From assembly GCF_023375815.1 (NCBI RefSeq), contig NZ_CP067412.1, positions 2,232,001-2,296,000 of the forward strand: a DNA stretch of 64,000 nucleotides. The letters run 5' to 3'. The notes below the pieces were generated by a model, which was given only the letters and a program-made list of their open reading frames with translations, did not search any database and was not told the DNA's origin. Positions within the stretch are counted from its first letter, which is position 1; each line of letters opens with the position of its first letter. The translations under genes and the position numbers were made by a program. The stretch is from Pseudomonas sp. HS6. GTDB taxonomy: Bacteria; Pseudomonadota; Gammaproteobacteria; Pseudomonadales; Pseudomonadaceae. Below are positions 23,391 to 32,684 of this stretch, piece after piece.

Positions 23391-26231
23391 TTAAACATGG
23401 GGTTCGTCGTAGAGCTTGGCGGCGTTACTCTTCGCCGCATCCGCCATCATTCGCTGCATGTGTGGCATCAGATCCTGCGCCAAGGTTTGCGGGTCCTTGA
23501 CGTCGCCCTGCACAGTGACCGGCATGCTCAGCGAATACTGGAACTGCTGGTCCACCTTGGCCGGCACCGGTTTTTCTGGCTCCTTGGGCTGAATGGCCAG
23601 CGCCGCCGACTTGAGCGGCGCCGTCACCGCCATCGAGCGCGCAACATCCCCCAGCGCCGGTCCTTGCTGGCCCGCTGACGCCATCATGAGCGGCGTGGTT
23701 GGCACCGGTGCCTTTGCCGTCTGTTCGGGCTTTTCATCCTCGCCACCAAAAAGCGACTTACCCAACGATCCGCCCAGCGCCGCGCCGCCCTGACTGCCGA
23801 GGTAAGCACCGATCAAGCCGCCGATGGCCGTGCCGATGATGGGCACCACCGAACCAATGGCGGCACCAGCTGCTGCGCCGGCCATGGTGCCGGCCAGGTT
23901 GCCTGCGGCCGCACCATAGCCTTCGGCTTTTTCGTCCTGGGTCTGGGCGTTCTCGAAAGTGTCGAACGCCATCGCACCGGCCTCCAGCAGCGAACCGCCG
24001 GGAATCCCCTTGGCAGCTTTGCCGACCTTGCCGACGGCCTGTACTACCCCCGTCAGTTTGGACATCGCAGCGGTCGGAACTGGTGGCACCGGAGGAATCG
24101 GTGGCCTTGGTACTGGGACGGGTGGACGTGGCACAGGAACCGGCGGACGTGGAACAGGAGCAGGGGGACGCGACACCGGTGGGCGCGACGAGCCAGGGCG
24201 AGACTGCGGCCGACGCCGCGGGGCATTGCGCCGTGAGCCGCGTCCACGTCGGCGAGTTTCGCCCGGGGCATCTGCGCCACCGAGGTCGCGCAGGGCGTTG
24301 GCATTGACGACGAAAACCTTTTTGACTCCGTCGTCACCACCTCGCGCCTCGCCTTCACCATTGCCGCCCGAGACCGCTTCCTGGGCCAGCGAGACGACTT
24401 TGAGGCCAGTGGTGACCAGATCGAATTTCCCGGGCTTCTTGTCACCGCCCTCCCCGGCATCACTGCTGCTATCTGCCGGCTTACCCTTCAACGCCGCCAC
24501 TGCCTTGAGGCCTTCTTCAACCAGCGACAGTGCTTTACCGGCCTTTCCTTTAGGTTCGGCATTGACGCCGCCGTCGCCATCCTCAGCGTTGGTCACAAAG
24601 ACCTTTTGCACCTCACCTGACTTGCCTTTACCCAAGGCTCCGCGTGCCAGGTTGAGCATTCCTTTGCCCATCTTGAAAGAGCTATACAGACCGGACAGTC
24701 CAACCAATGCGGCACTGACCAAACCGATTCCCGTCACGACGCCGGGCGAACTGTCAGACAGCGACGTGATGCCCTTCGCGACCTTGGTCAACGACTCCGC
24801 GACGACGTCCGTCACCGGCCGCAAGGCATCGCCGATGCTGCGCATGGCATCATCCATCGACTGGGCCATTTCCGCCCACTTCTGCGATGACGACTCACGC
24901 CGCTCGGCGAGGTTCTTGTCGAGGATCCCGGTCGCTTCACGCGAATCGTTTTTGAGCTGGCTGTACAGCGCCTTGTTCTGCATGTAGGCCGACAGAGCGG
25001 CCTTGACCTGCATGTCGGCGAACAGGTCGCCGGTGCGCAAAGATTCTTCCAGCGAGGCCATCATGGCCTTGGCCTTGTCCGGATCGGCTTCCTTGCTGAT
25101 TTTCGACGTGGCTTCGGCCATGGCCGCCGCGCGCTTTGGATCGGTCGCCTGAATGTATTTCTGAGCCAGCGCCATACTGGTCTCAAGCGTCGACATGCCG
25201 TTTTGCAAACCGGTCTGCATCGATCCTTTGTAGTCGATCCCGGCTTTTTCGTAAGCCTTAACCGTATCGGTCGAACCGATTTTGCCCATCCAGTTTTTCA
25301 GGTTGTTGGCCGCTTCGTCCGAACTGCCGGCCTGCTTCATCTGCACCTGCAACATGGCACCCAGTTGCGTCACCGCATCCAGGCCGGTGATGCCGTTGCT
25401 GGCCATGTTGGCCAGCAGTTCCGGAAACCACTTGGCCATGTCGGCCGCTTCAAAGCTGCCAGCCTGTCCTTGGTAGGCAATCGCCTCCAGCGCCTGCTGC
25501 ATCTGTTTGGGGTCGGTGATCTTGGCGTTCTGCCCCAGGGCGTTGATCATCTTCGCAGTGTCGACGCCGCTGGATCCCTGCCCCACGACAAACTTTGCCG
25601 CGACGGGCGCATACTCCAGCGCCTTGCTGAGGTCCATACCGGCGCCGACCAACTGATTGACCACGTCGGCCACATCGTTGCGAGCCATGCCAGTGTCGCG
25701 TGAGGTGTCGATGATCTTGCGCGACATCTCCTGCTCTTGCGGCTTGTTGGCAATGCCGGCCTTGATCGCGATATCACGCACAATCGCGCCGAAATCAGCG
25801 CTGACCTTGGTCGGTACCGCCATGGCACCGACACCGACTACCGCCGCACCGACGGCGCCTTTCATGCCCTGTACGCCAGAATCAATCTGCTGATGACCCT
25901 TGGCTTTCAGCTCGGCTTTGTTGGCCGTCTGCCCCATCGAGCGATAGGCTTTCTCCAGTCGCCCGACCTCGACCCCTTGTTTTTTCAAGCTGTCGAGGTT
26001 CGAGTTCAAACGGTTGAGTAATTTGGACGCGCCGGCCGCGCCGGTGTCGTGAGCCTTTTTCCATTCCTCGCGCAGGCGGATGGTGTCGCCAATCGTGCGC
26101 TGCAGCACGCGCGCTTTTTTGCCTTCTGCCTCAAGGCGCTGGATGCGCCCGGTCACATCGTTGAACGCGGCGCCGACCGTGGAACTGACGGCACCGCCGA
26201 TCACCAGCCCGAGGGCGAGTTTGTTTGCCAT
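23391..26231 (-). CDS. Phage tail tape measure protein (gpT)
   Basis: A 946-residue tape measure protein that sets tail length. The N-terminus is ANKLALGLVIGGAVSSTVGA, with the conserved TMP region around residues 120-330 (DVADVVNQLVGAGMDLSKAL, LLANMASNGITGLDAVTQLG). Two hydrophobic stretches (about 490-520 and 770-820, AAAGAAIGSVVPIIGTAIGG) would insert in the host membrane. A basic, proline-repeat linker at about residues 670-720 (RPPVPVPRPPVPVPRPP) is an unusual insertion. It follows the E/E' chaperone genes, as in P2. Confidence 0.93.
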   Translation of the reverse strand: MANKLALGLVIGGAVSSTVGAAFNDVTGRIQRLEAEGKKARVLQRTIGDTIRLREEWKKAHDTGAAGASKLLNRLNSNLDSLKKQGVEVGRLEKAYRSMGQTANKAELKAKGHQQIDSGVQGMKGAVGAAVVGVGAMAVPTKVSADFGAIVRDIAIKAGIANKPQEQEMSRKIIDTSRDTGMARNDVADVVNQLVGAGMDLSKALEYAPVAAKFVVGQGSSGVDTAKMINALGQNAKITDPKQMQQALEAIAYQGQAGSFEAADMAKWFPELLANMASNGITGLDAVTQLGAMLQVQMKQAGSSDEAANNLKNWMGKIGSTDTVKAYEKAGIDYKGSMQTGLQNGMSTLETSMALAQKYIQATDPKRAAAMAEATSKISKEADPDKAKAMMASLEESLRTGDLFADMQVKAALSAYMQNKALYSQLKNDSREATGILDKNLAERRESSSQKWAEMAQSMDDAMRSIGDALRPVTDVVAESLTKVAKGITSLSDSSPGVVTGIGLVSAALVGLSGLYSSFKMGKGMLNLARGALGKGKSGEVQKVFVTNAEDGDGGVNAEPKGKAGKALSLVEEGLKAVAALKGKPADSSSDAGEGGDKKPGKFDLVTTGLKVVSLAQEAVSGGNGEGEARGGDDGVKKVFVVNANALRDLGGADAPGETRRRGRGSRRNAPRRRPQSRPGSSRPPVSRPPAPVPRPPVPVPRPPVPVPRPPIPPVPPVPTAAMSKLTGVVQAVGKVGKAAKGIPGGSLLEAGAMAFDTFENAQTQDEKAEGYGAAAGNLAGTMAGAAAGAAIGSVVPIIGTAIGGLIGAYLGSQGGAALGGSLGKSLFGGEDEKPEQTAKAPVPTTPLMMASAGQQGPALGDVARSMAVTAPLKSAALAIQPKEPEKPVPAKVDQQFQYSLSMPVTVQGDVKDPQTLAQDLMPHMQRMMADAAKSNAAKLYDEPHV

Positions 26232-26269
26232 ATCACGGCCCCCTTGTGCCCAGCACTACCGATGGCGGC

Positions 26270-26383
26270 TCAATCCGTGAGCCACCACACCATATCCGCG
26301 AACGGCATCGACTGGATCTCGGCGGCGGAAAATCCGGTTTCCGCCGCCAGACGTTTCGCCGCCAACTTGATAACGCTGGGGTT
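26270..26383 (-). CDS. GpE-type tail protein E' (frameshift product candidate)
   Basis: A 37-residue frame with no start codon of its own: NPSVIKLAAKRLAAETGFSA and AEIQSMPFADMVWWLTD then stop. The GFSAAEIQxMPFxDMxWWL pattern is the GpE family. It begins in the +1 (or -2) frame exactly at the stop of the gene before it (GGG TTT TAA C). It is likely made as an extension of that protein by frameshifting, as for P2 E+E' and lambda G-T. It is too short to appear as an ordinary gene call. Confidence 0.72.
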   Translation of the reverse strand, partial: NPSVIKLAAKRLAAETGFSAAEIQSMPFADMVWWLTD

Positions 26384-26981
26384 AAAACCCGTCGTCGTTG
26401 TCCATGCGAAAATAGCCGGCCTGCAAGCGGTTAAAATCCACCAGCTTCAGCCCCTCCAGATCCGCCACCGACGCGCCGGACAACGCAGCAAACAACACCA
26501 GCTCGCGCTGCTCATCGTCGCCACCCACCTCACGGTTGGCCGCTCGTACGTCGCCCACGGTCGGTGAACGCAAGGCCAGCTTGTCGACGGTCACACCGTT
26601 GATTTCACTCGGGCACGACAGCGTTACCAGCACCTGATCGGTGGTCAGCGACAACCACGCCGGCATCGATTCCGAATAATCGGTTTTCGGTACCAGGTGC
26701 GAATACGCCGTTTGCACGCGGCGATAATCCGTCAGCTTGAGGCCTTCCAAATCCTTCAGTCCGACTTCGGCGAGACCTGCGAACAGCATCAGTTCGCGTT
26801 GTTCATCATCGCCGTTGGCAGCACGGTCAGCCGCACGCACTTCACGCACGGTCGGGTTGCGCAGGTTCAACGTCTCGACGTCGATGCTATTGGCTTGGCT
26901 TGGGCGGGTGAGCGTTACGACGGCACCGACTGCACTGAGTGACAGCCAGGCCGGAAGGTTTTTAGCGATTGCTTGGTTCAT
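26382..26981 (-). CDS. Phage tail assembly chaperone, two tandem TAC domains (gpE-like)
   Basis: A 199-residue protein made of two repeats of a Mu gp41/P2 E-type tail assembly chaperone domain. Repeat 1 (residues 9-96) and repeat 2 (106-194) share MPAWLSL/LPAWLSL, TLNLRNPTVREVRAADR against KLALRSPTVGDVRAANR, GDDEQREL and DLEGLKLxDxxR. Usual family length is about 90-120, so this is an internal duplication. It ends GGG TTT TAA C with the E' frame starting one base on. It sits between the tail tube and tape measure genes as expected. Confidence 0.85.
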   Translation of the reverse strand: MNQAIAKNLPAWLSLSAVGAVVTLTRPSQANSIDVETLNLRNPTVREVRAADRAANGDDEQRELMLFAGLAEVGLKDLEGLKLTDYRRVQTAYSHLVPKTDYSESMPAWLSLTTDQVLVTLSCPSEINGVTVDKLALRSPTVGDVRAANREVGGDDEQRELVLFAALSGASVADLEGLKLVDFNRLQAGYFRMDNDDGF

Positions 26982-26993
26982 CTGAATCTTTCC

Positions 26994-27497
26994 TTACAGG
27001 CCGAGCGCCTGGCGCACTTCGAGGAGTTGGTCTTTGCCGTCGATCACTTGAATGCCGGCGACCATGTCGATCTCGTACATCAGGCGCCCGTCGATTTCGA
27101 GCTTGTAGTACGTGACCGCAACGGCGTGTTTGATCTCGGCCGCGTCGCCGGCTTTCCAATCACCGAGATCGACCTCTTTGAGCCGGCCGCGCAGGGTGGC
27201 AACCACCGCTGTCACCGCCCCCTTCTGGCCCTTGAAGGCGCCTCGGAACGTGGCGTTGAACGCCGTGCCGTCAGCGAGACCGAAGTACTTCAGCGACTCA
27301 CGGCGCACGCCCTTGGTAACAAACGAGGCTTCCATTTTCTCAAGCCCCTGATCCATCTCGATGGGGCCGGCCATGCCGCCGCCACGATATTCGTCAGTCT
27401 TGGTGGTCAGCTTGGGCAGTGTCAGGCTGGGCACGTCGCCGGAGAAGTTCACGCCGTCGACGAACAGGTTGGTGTTGTACAAAGTCTGAGGAATCAT
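26994..27497 (-). CDS. Phage major tail tube protein FII
   Basis: A 167-residue tail tube protein of the P2 FII type: MIPQTLYNTNLFVDGVNFSG, GDVPSLTLPKLTTKTDEYRG, then GLEKMEASFVTKGV and YYKLEIDGRLMYEIDMVAGI. It forms the inner tube of the contractile tail. It lies 13 bases after the sheath gene. Confidence 0.93.
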   Translation of the reverse strand: MIPQTLYNTNLFVDGVNFSGDVPSLTLPKLTTKTDEYRGGGMAGPIEMDQGLEKMEASFVTKGVRRESLKYFGLADGTAFNATFRGAFKGQKGAVTAVVATLRGRLKEVDLGDWKAGDAAEIKHAVAVTYYKLEIDGRLMYEIDMVAGIQVIDGKDQLLEVRQALGL

Positions 27498-27510
27498 TTG
27501 CTACGCCCCC

Positions 27511-28677
27511 TTAGGCTGCTTCAAGCACTTCGGTCATCCACTGATCGGTGACTTCGAAAAGGAAATTCGGGTTTTCTGCCGGCGGCACGTCAGTGAAACG
27601 GATGCGCCAATACACCTTGCCCTGGGCGATCTGGCTGGCCGTGTTCAGTTCGGTGTCGGGGAACACTTCAAAGTTGATGATCGCGCCCTGGGCTTTGAGG
27701 TCAGCCATGAATGCGTTCAGACCGTTGGTGACATCGGTCACGTAGGTCTTGGTGATCGAGCGGTCGACCGCCCATTTGTGTCCCGCCTGCACCGCGTCCA
27801 TGAGGATGAACAGCGTGCGAACGCGGGTAACGAATGCCCACTTCGGATCGCTCGACAGCGTGCGGTTGCCCCACAGGCGGTAACCGTCGTCACGAATGAT
27901 CGTGGTGATATTGGCGTTGTTGAGCAGGTTGGCCCGGCAGGTCTCGTCGCCGTCCAGGTATTCGACTGCGCGACCGGTACCGGTGATGCCGGTCAACTCC
28001 TTGTTCGACGGCGAGGCCCAGAAACCGTATTCAGCATCTGTCCAGGCAAACAGCCCCGCCGCCCAAGCCGAACCGGGTGCGTCGACAGTCTTGCTAGTGA
28101 TGGTGTCCCAATACTTGACGCCCGGGTCGACCATGAACAGGTTACGGCTGCCGAAGTTTTCGGCGTAGGCCATGGCGGCCTCGTCGGTGGTGCCAGGTCC
28201 GTCGATGATACCGATGGCGCGCAGTTTCTGCGCCAAGCTATCGAGCGCCGTGACCACCGCCTTAGTCGCGGTATGACCCGGCGCGATCAACAGCCGCGGC
28301 TGCGCGTTGAACAGGCTTTTACCGTCGAGCAAAGCCTGCAAACCGGTGCGCTGACCCGAGGCCAGGACGCCGCCGATGATCGCCGAAGTTTGCAGCGCGG
28401 CGTCTTCCAGCTTGGCCACGCCGATGGCGACGATCACCGCCTTGGCTTTGACGTAGATGGCCTGACAGGCTTTGGTGATCGCCGAGTCAGGGCCGAAAGC
28501 GGCGATGGCTTCGCGCTCGGTGGTGATCAACTTCAGCTCGCCCGCCTTGGCCGTACCGCCGCCGAGAACACCAGGCGTGAAGGTGTCGCACAGGCCGATA
28601 ATCGACGACGACGGCAGCGAGATGGTGCGCGCCCCCGTCTTGACATCAGTGGTCGTGACGCCGTGAAAGAAACTCAT
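27511..28677 (-). CDS. Phage tail sheath protein FI
   Basis: A 388-residue contractile sheath protein, P2 FI type: FFHGVTTTDVKTGARTISLP, IGLCDTFTPGVLGG, GYRLWGNRTLSSDPKWAFV and the C-terminal FEVTDQWMTEVLEAA. Length fits FI (about 396). ATG 28677 has GGAG about 10 bases upstream; the longer frame starts at a TTG without RBS. A terminator stem and the sequence TTTTTCGTTTCTGGAGA lie directly upstream, identical to that before the major capsid gene. Confidence 0.95.
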   Translation of the reverse strand: MSFFHGVTTTDVKTGARTISLPSSSIIGLCDTFTPGVLGGGTAKAGELKLITTEREAIAAFGPDSAITKACQAIYVKAKAVIVAIGVAKLEDAALQTSAIIGGVLASGQRTGLQALLDGKSLFNAQPRLLIAPGHTATKAVVTALDSLAQKLRAIGIIDGPGTTDEAAMAYAENFGSRNLFMVDPGVKYWDTITSKTVDAPGSAWAAGLFAWTDAEYGFWASPSNKELTGITGTGRAVEYLDGDETCRANLLNNANITTIIRDDGYRLWGNRTLSSDPKWAFVTRVRTLFILMDAVQAGHKWAVDRSITKTYVTDVTNGLNAFMADLKAQGAIINFEVFPDTELNTASQIAQGKVYWRIRFTDVPPAENPNFLFEVTDQWMTEVLEAA

Positions 28678-28698
28678 AAAGTCCAATCTCCAGAAACG

Positions 28699-28723
28699 AA
28701 AAAGCCCCGCATAAGCGAGGCTG
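28699..28723 (-). terminator. Terminator between tail fibre assembly and sheath genes
   Basis: Minus-strand AGCCTCGC-TTAT-GCGGGGCT (with a T/G pair) then TTTTTCG. It ends transcription after the fibre assembly gene and directly precedes the sheath RBS. Confidence 0.75.
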
Positions 28724-28754
28724 TGAGGGTGTTGGTGTTACACGTAACGGAGTG

Positions 28755-28782
28755 AAAAACGCCCCGTCAGTGAGGGGCGTTT
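28755..28782 (-). terminator. Hairpin at the end of the fibre assembly gene
   Basis: AACGCCCC-TCACTGAC-GGGGCGTT on the minus strand followed by TTTC, overlapping the last bases of the gene (ending 28781). A second hairpin follows at 28699-28723. Confidence 0.65.
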
Positions 28783-29224
28783 AGGTGGGGTGTGCTGACA
28801 GCCAAGTCGGCGTCGGCGGCCGGTGTTCGACGAGCGGGAACTGATCCCCTTGCGGCCAGTCGCGCAACTGTCGGCGGTAGGCCTGCAGTTCCGCATATTG
28901 CTCTGCCGTGATCGAGGTTGCGCCGCCATCTTCAACTTCGTCGCGATGCCGGGAAACCAGCGGATCGGACAGGGCCAACTGCGCGTCACGCCAAGCCCGC
29001 TCGACCGCCTCCAGTTCGTCAGCAGCGAGCGGCGGCGGATCAATCAGCACCGGCTGACCATCAGGCCGGGACGACATTTTTTTAGGACTGACCGACAACT
29101 CATCGAGCAGGGCCAGCCAAACACTTTCCGCCACCTCGACCACGTCCCCCGGCATGTCGACGCCGTGGATCTCGGGACGGTAAGCCCCACAGGTGGACGG
29201 ACTGAAAAACACGATTTTATTCAT
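28781..29224 (-). CDS. Tail fibre assembly protein
   Basis: A 147-residue protein of the Caudo_TAP/tail fibre chaperone type: MNKIVFFSPSTCGAYRPEIHG, ending in the family block TAEQYAELQAYRRQLRDWPQ (about residues 110-129). It helps fold and attach the fibre encoded just upstream (29227). The genuine start is ATG 29224; the open frame extends further into the fibre gene without coding sense. Confidence 0.82.
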   Translation of the reverse strand: MNKIVFFSPSTCGAYRPEIHGVDMPGDVVEVAESVWLALLDELSVSPKKMSSRPDGQPVLIDPPPLAADELEAVERAWRDAQLALSDPLVSRHRDEVEDGGATSITAEQYAELQAYRRQLRDWPQGDQFPLVEHRPPTPTWLSAHPT

Positions 29225-29226
29225 CT

Positions 29227-31200
29227 TCAATTCCCTATCGCCCGCCACCAAACCGTCCAATTCGCCTGAGTCGTCCCCGCCGCATTTTGCACGCGCAAGG
29301 TGCAACCAGCCGCGCCCAACCCAGCATTCATAACTGCATGCAGCAAACCTATCGTTCCGACGTGTGTCAGAGTGATGTTTCGTGGCGCATTGGGGAACGG
29401 AATAGGGAACGTGACATATACATACCCGTTCGCATCCGTAACGCCCGTTCCCCACTGCTCAATAAGGCCGTTGGCATTTTTGGCCCAGCCCGAGCCAGCA
29501 ATGCTCGAGGCAAACTCCATGGAATATTTCAGGGCCGCAGCACCTTCCTCAAACACCCAGTTGGATTCGCCACGCACCAGAACACCACACGAACTCCCCG
29601 GGATAATGACGCTGGTCAAAGCCCTGGCGAGAGCAACGATCATATCCGTCCCCTGCCGGTTGACTACGATGTCAGGGCCCGCCGAGTTCTGAATGTAAAA
29701 CCTCGACCCGATACCAACCGCGTCCAACAGCGGCAGCGTCCACACCCCCGCCACATTACCGACGATGCGCCGACCAGCCATTGCCGGCGTAAGCGTGGCA
29801 TTGGCCGTGCTGATATTCGTTTGTCCGCCGAAGTTACCCTGCGCTCGCTGCACAAATTCGGTAGTGGCCGGCGACTTTCCGCTATCGAACAGCGGCTGCG
29901 TGACGTAATAAGGGCCGCTCAACGTGCCCGCAAAACGCAGCCCCGCCGTGCCGCCGATCAGCCGCCACTGGTCTTGCAGGCGGATGAATTCGGCCGTGTC
30001 GCCCAGGGCCAACACGAGAGGCCCAGCAACAACGGTCGAGGTGTACACCACGTCCGTTCCCGAACCCACGACTTTCAGTCCACCCGAGCCAGCGCTGGCC
30101 AGCGTGATCGTGGCCCCCTGCGCCACGCCCGCCGTTGGCGGCAAGGTCGCCGTGAGCTGCGTAGCGGCGGAGAAACTGTGCAGGCCGCCGACGTGCGACG
30201 CCAATAACACCAAGCTCGCATCGTTGGTCGTAAACCCCGAATACTCGATACCTCGACGCTTTAAAAACTCGGTCGTCGCCAACGACTTGCTGTTATCGAA
30301 CTGCGCCGGCGTGGGGGCCGTTGGGTTGCCGGAAAAGGCCGGCGAGAACAACCGGGCAAAGCCGTCCGTAATGTTCTTGAAGGTCAGCGCGGTGGTACCC
30401 ACGACAATCGGGCCATCCGTCACCAGTTGCCAGATCGTATCGGCCTGCGTTGTGCCGACCTCGACCGCTACCGTCAGATTCGGCGTCACCTTGGTGCTGT
30501 TGTCTGCATCCTTGGCCCGTACCCAGGCGCCCACAGCCGCCACCCACGGACCGTTGTCCTTGGCCGCTATCTGGTCTTTCACCAGCACCCGGTCACCGGC
30601 GTTCAGCGAAACCCCGTCCACCACCTGCAAGCCGACCAGATTGATATTGGCCGTGGTGGCAACGCGTACCGACTGCTTGATATCGAGCTTGCTCAACTCT
30701 TCCAGTATCTGCGCAAGCACCCATTCGCGGGTCGCTAGCACCACCGCCGGGTCAATCTTGAGCGTGATGTTGCCCGTGCTGCTGACCACGAAGTTCATCC
30801 GCACCACTTGCGTACGGCCGGAGCCTTGCGACAGCAACGGCTTGAAGCTCGGCGCACAGTTGGCCACCGCCACCAGATCACCGTCCGCGTCGTAGAGGCC
30901 GATTTCGCGAATCCACTTACCGCCCTCGTCGGCCGGAATGATTTGCTCGGCGATGATCACCGCCGGGTTGACCGGGTCAACGCGAAGCTGATTCAGCGGC
31001 TTGCGACGCCATTCGCTGAGCAACTTGGTCTGAGTGGCCGCCGGCACTGGATTGGGTGGGTCGGCCAACCCTCCCGGGTTCGCATCGCCAACCCCCATTT
31101 CCGTGATCTTCCAGGCAATGCCGAGCGCGTCGGCGTTCGCCTGTTTGGCCATCCCCACGTTCGTGAGGATCGCGAAAAACTGCGAATTCGCATCAATCAT
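29227..31200 (-). CDS. Phage tail fibre protein
   Basis: A 657-residue fibre. Residues 1-160 are the P2 gpH-type N-terminal domain that attaches to the baseplate (SQFFAILTNVGMAKQANADA, then WIREIGLYDADGDLVAVANC). The centre has Gly/Thr/Ala-rich repeats with pairs of TTEFxxR motifs (KSLATTEFLKRRGIEY, KSPATTEFVQRAQGNF). The C-terminal region would contact the host surface. Overlaps gpI by 8 bases. Confidence 0.9.
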   Translation of the reverse strand: MIDANSQFFAILTNVGMAKQANADALGIAWKITEMGVGDANPGGLADPPNPVPAATQTKLLSEWRRKPLNQLRVDPVNPAVIIAEQIIPADEGGKWIREIGLYDADGDLVAVANCAPSFKPLLSQGSGRTQVVRMNFVVSSTGNITLKIDPAVVLATREWVLAQILEELSKLDIKQSVRVATTANINLVGLQVVDGVSLNAGDRVLVKDQIAAKDNGPWVAAVGAWVRAKDADNSTKVTPNLTVAVEVGTTQADTIWQLVTDGPIVVGTTALTFKNITDGFARLFSPAFSGNPTAPTPAQFDNSKSLATTEFLKRRGIEYSGFTTNDASLVLLASHVGGLHSFSAATQLTATLPPTAGVAQGATITLASAGSGGLKVVGSGTDVVYTSTVVAGPLVLALGDTAEFIRLQDQWRLIGGTAGLRFAGTLSGPYYVTQPLFDSGKSPATTEFVQRAQGNFGGQTNISTANATLTPAMAGRRIVGNVAGVWTLPLLDAVGIGSRFYIQNSAGPDIVVNRQGTDMIVALARALTSVIIPGSSCGVLVRGESNWVFEEGAAALKYSMEFASSIAGSGWAKNANGLIEQWGTGVTDANGYVYVTFPIPFPNAPRNITLTHVGTIGLLHAVMNAGLGAAGCTLRVQNAAGTTQANWTVWWRAIGN

Positions 31201-31801
31201 AATAAACGTCCAGGGTGTCTATGGTGTGTTCGCGGCCGACCACGCCAATGCTGCCGGTGACCTCAATGTCACGCATGACGGGCGGGTAAACATCGATTTC
31301 ATCGCCGTCGTAGAGGGACACGGCAATGTCTAAATTGCCTTGGGTTTCGAGGCTGATCGCAAGCCGGGTCAGTTGCCGGGTAACGGGTTTGGCATCGTCA
31401 ATGAGGCGTTCCAGCTCCTGGTACATCTCCTCGGTGATACCCGTGTCGAGAACGCCGACCTTCAGCGCGAAGGTACCCGGCACACCCTCGGGCACCGTCT
31501 GGAACCACTCGACGATCTCGATCAAGTAGCCCAGCGGCTCAACCACGCGGCGCAGAGCGCCAACGGTGCCCTTGTGTTTGTGGATGTAGTACGACGCCTT
31601 GATGGCTGCGCGCTTGGTAGCTTCGCTCCACCGGTAATCCCAGCGATCCACTGACCACGCCCATGCCAGGTGCGGCAGCAGATGAACCGGGCAGGTATCG
31701 GCGTTGTAGAGGTCGCGCAGTGGAACAATTGTCTTTTCGAAGAACGCAGCCTCCATGGCCCGTTCCAGTTGGGTGCTGTTGAGCGGCAGGAGACTTTTCA
31801 T
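31193..31801 (-). CDS. Phage tail protein I (gpI)
   Basis: A 202-residue baseplate protein, P2 gpI: LPLNSTQLERAMEAAFFEK, HLLPHLAWAWSVDRWDYRW (residues about 40-58), then HKHKGTVGALRRVVEPLGY. It overlaps with the fibre and lies one base after gpJ, giving the standard J-I-H order. Confidence 0.93.
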   Translation of the reverse strand: MKSLLPLNSTQLERAMEAAFFEKTIVPLRDLYNADTCPVHLLPHLAWAWSVDRWDYRWSEATKRAAIKASYYIHKHKGTVGALRRVVEPLGYLIEIVEWFQTVPEGVPGTFALKVGVLDTGITEEMYQELERLIDDAKPVTRQLTRLAISLETQGNLDIAVSLYDGDEIDVYPPVMRDIEVTGSIGVVGREHTIDTLDVYYD

Positions 31802-31802
31802 A

Positions 31803-32684
31803 TCAGCTCGCCAGCCTCACGTTGTAGCGCGTACAGAACGCCGCTTGCGCCTTGGTTGGGGCCAGATCCTGCCATCCGACCAACTCAACCCGGGCAACGC
31901 CGGCAACGTGCAACTGGGCGTCAACAGCGGAGCGTGCGACCTCGACGCCCAGCCGCTTGCGCGGATTGATCCAGGCTGCCAAGCGGCTTTTGGCCTCGGC
32001 CAAACTGGCATCCGCTTCCGGGCCGGCGCTGGCCATGTGCAAAATGGCGTCGATCTCGTAACGGATCACCTGCGCGCTTTGCACTGTCACCCGATCTCCA
32101 ACCGGGCGGACATCATCGTCATTCAGCGCAGCAGCCACCGTCGACAGTAGCTCCGGCGGTGCTTCGCCTTCCCCGTCCAATCCCAGTACCGTGACCGTGA
32201 CGTAACAGGGCGCCGGGCTTTCGGCCGTGGCATCTGCTACCAGCCCAGAGGCGTTACGCGCATGCAGGATGTAGCTGTTGCGCGGACCAGCCGTGGTCAA
32301 CCCTTCATAGGCCAACTGGATACGCTCACGAAACGGATCATCGTCTTCCATGACCTTGGGCACCGGTGGTACCGCCAACAGATCCTCGGCCTGAATGACC
32401 AGGCGCGTCAGGTTGACGTTCGCGCCCAAGTGATCGAGGTCACCGCGAATGGCGTGCGCCAGTAACAGCGCCTTGCCGGCGTCATTGACTCGGGCGCGGT
32501 TGCCGACCTTGTTGTAAGCCCCGACTTCAAGCACTTTGACCACTGGATCGCTTTCCAGCGCGGCCGTCCAGTTACCGCCCATGTACCCGCGAAACACGCT
32601 CAGCCCGTCCTGATAAACCTCTTCGAAGTCCAGAGGTTCCAGCACGGTCGGCGCTGGCAGCGACGACAGATCTACGGTACTCAT
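31803..32684 (-). CDS. Baseplate assembly protein J (gpJ)
   Basis: A 293-residue baseplate wedge protein, P2 gpJ: DLSSLPAPTVLEPLDFEEVY, then NDAGKALLLAHAIRGDLDHL and FRERIQLAYEGLTTAGPRNS. ATG 32684 overlaps the end of the gpW gene as ATGA. A longer frame from 32801 runs through gpW and is not used. Confidence 0.93.
   Translation of the reverse strand: MSTVDLSSLPAPTVLEPLDFEEVYQDGLSVFRGYMGGNWTAALESDPVVKVLEVGAYNKVGNRARVNDAGKALLLAHAIRGDLDHLGANVNLTRLVIQAEDLLAVPPVPKVMEDDDPFRERIQLAYEGLTTAGPRNSYILHARNASGLVADATAESPAPCYVTVTVLGLDGEGEAPPELLSTVAAALNDDDVRPVGDRVTVQSAQVIRYEIDAILHMASAGPEADASLAEAKSRLAAWINPRKRLGVEVARSAVDAQLHVAGVARVELVGWQDLAPTKAQAAFCTRYNVRLAS

Noticed and set aside
23959..24987. 342-codon plus-strand frame opposite the tape measure gene
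   Set aside because: Its Gly/Thr/Pro-rich sequence is the antisense of the proline-repeat linker; it lacks an RBS and opposes a certain gene.
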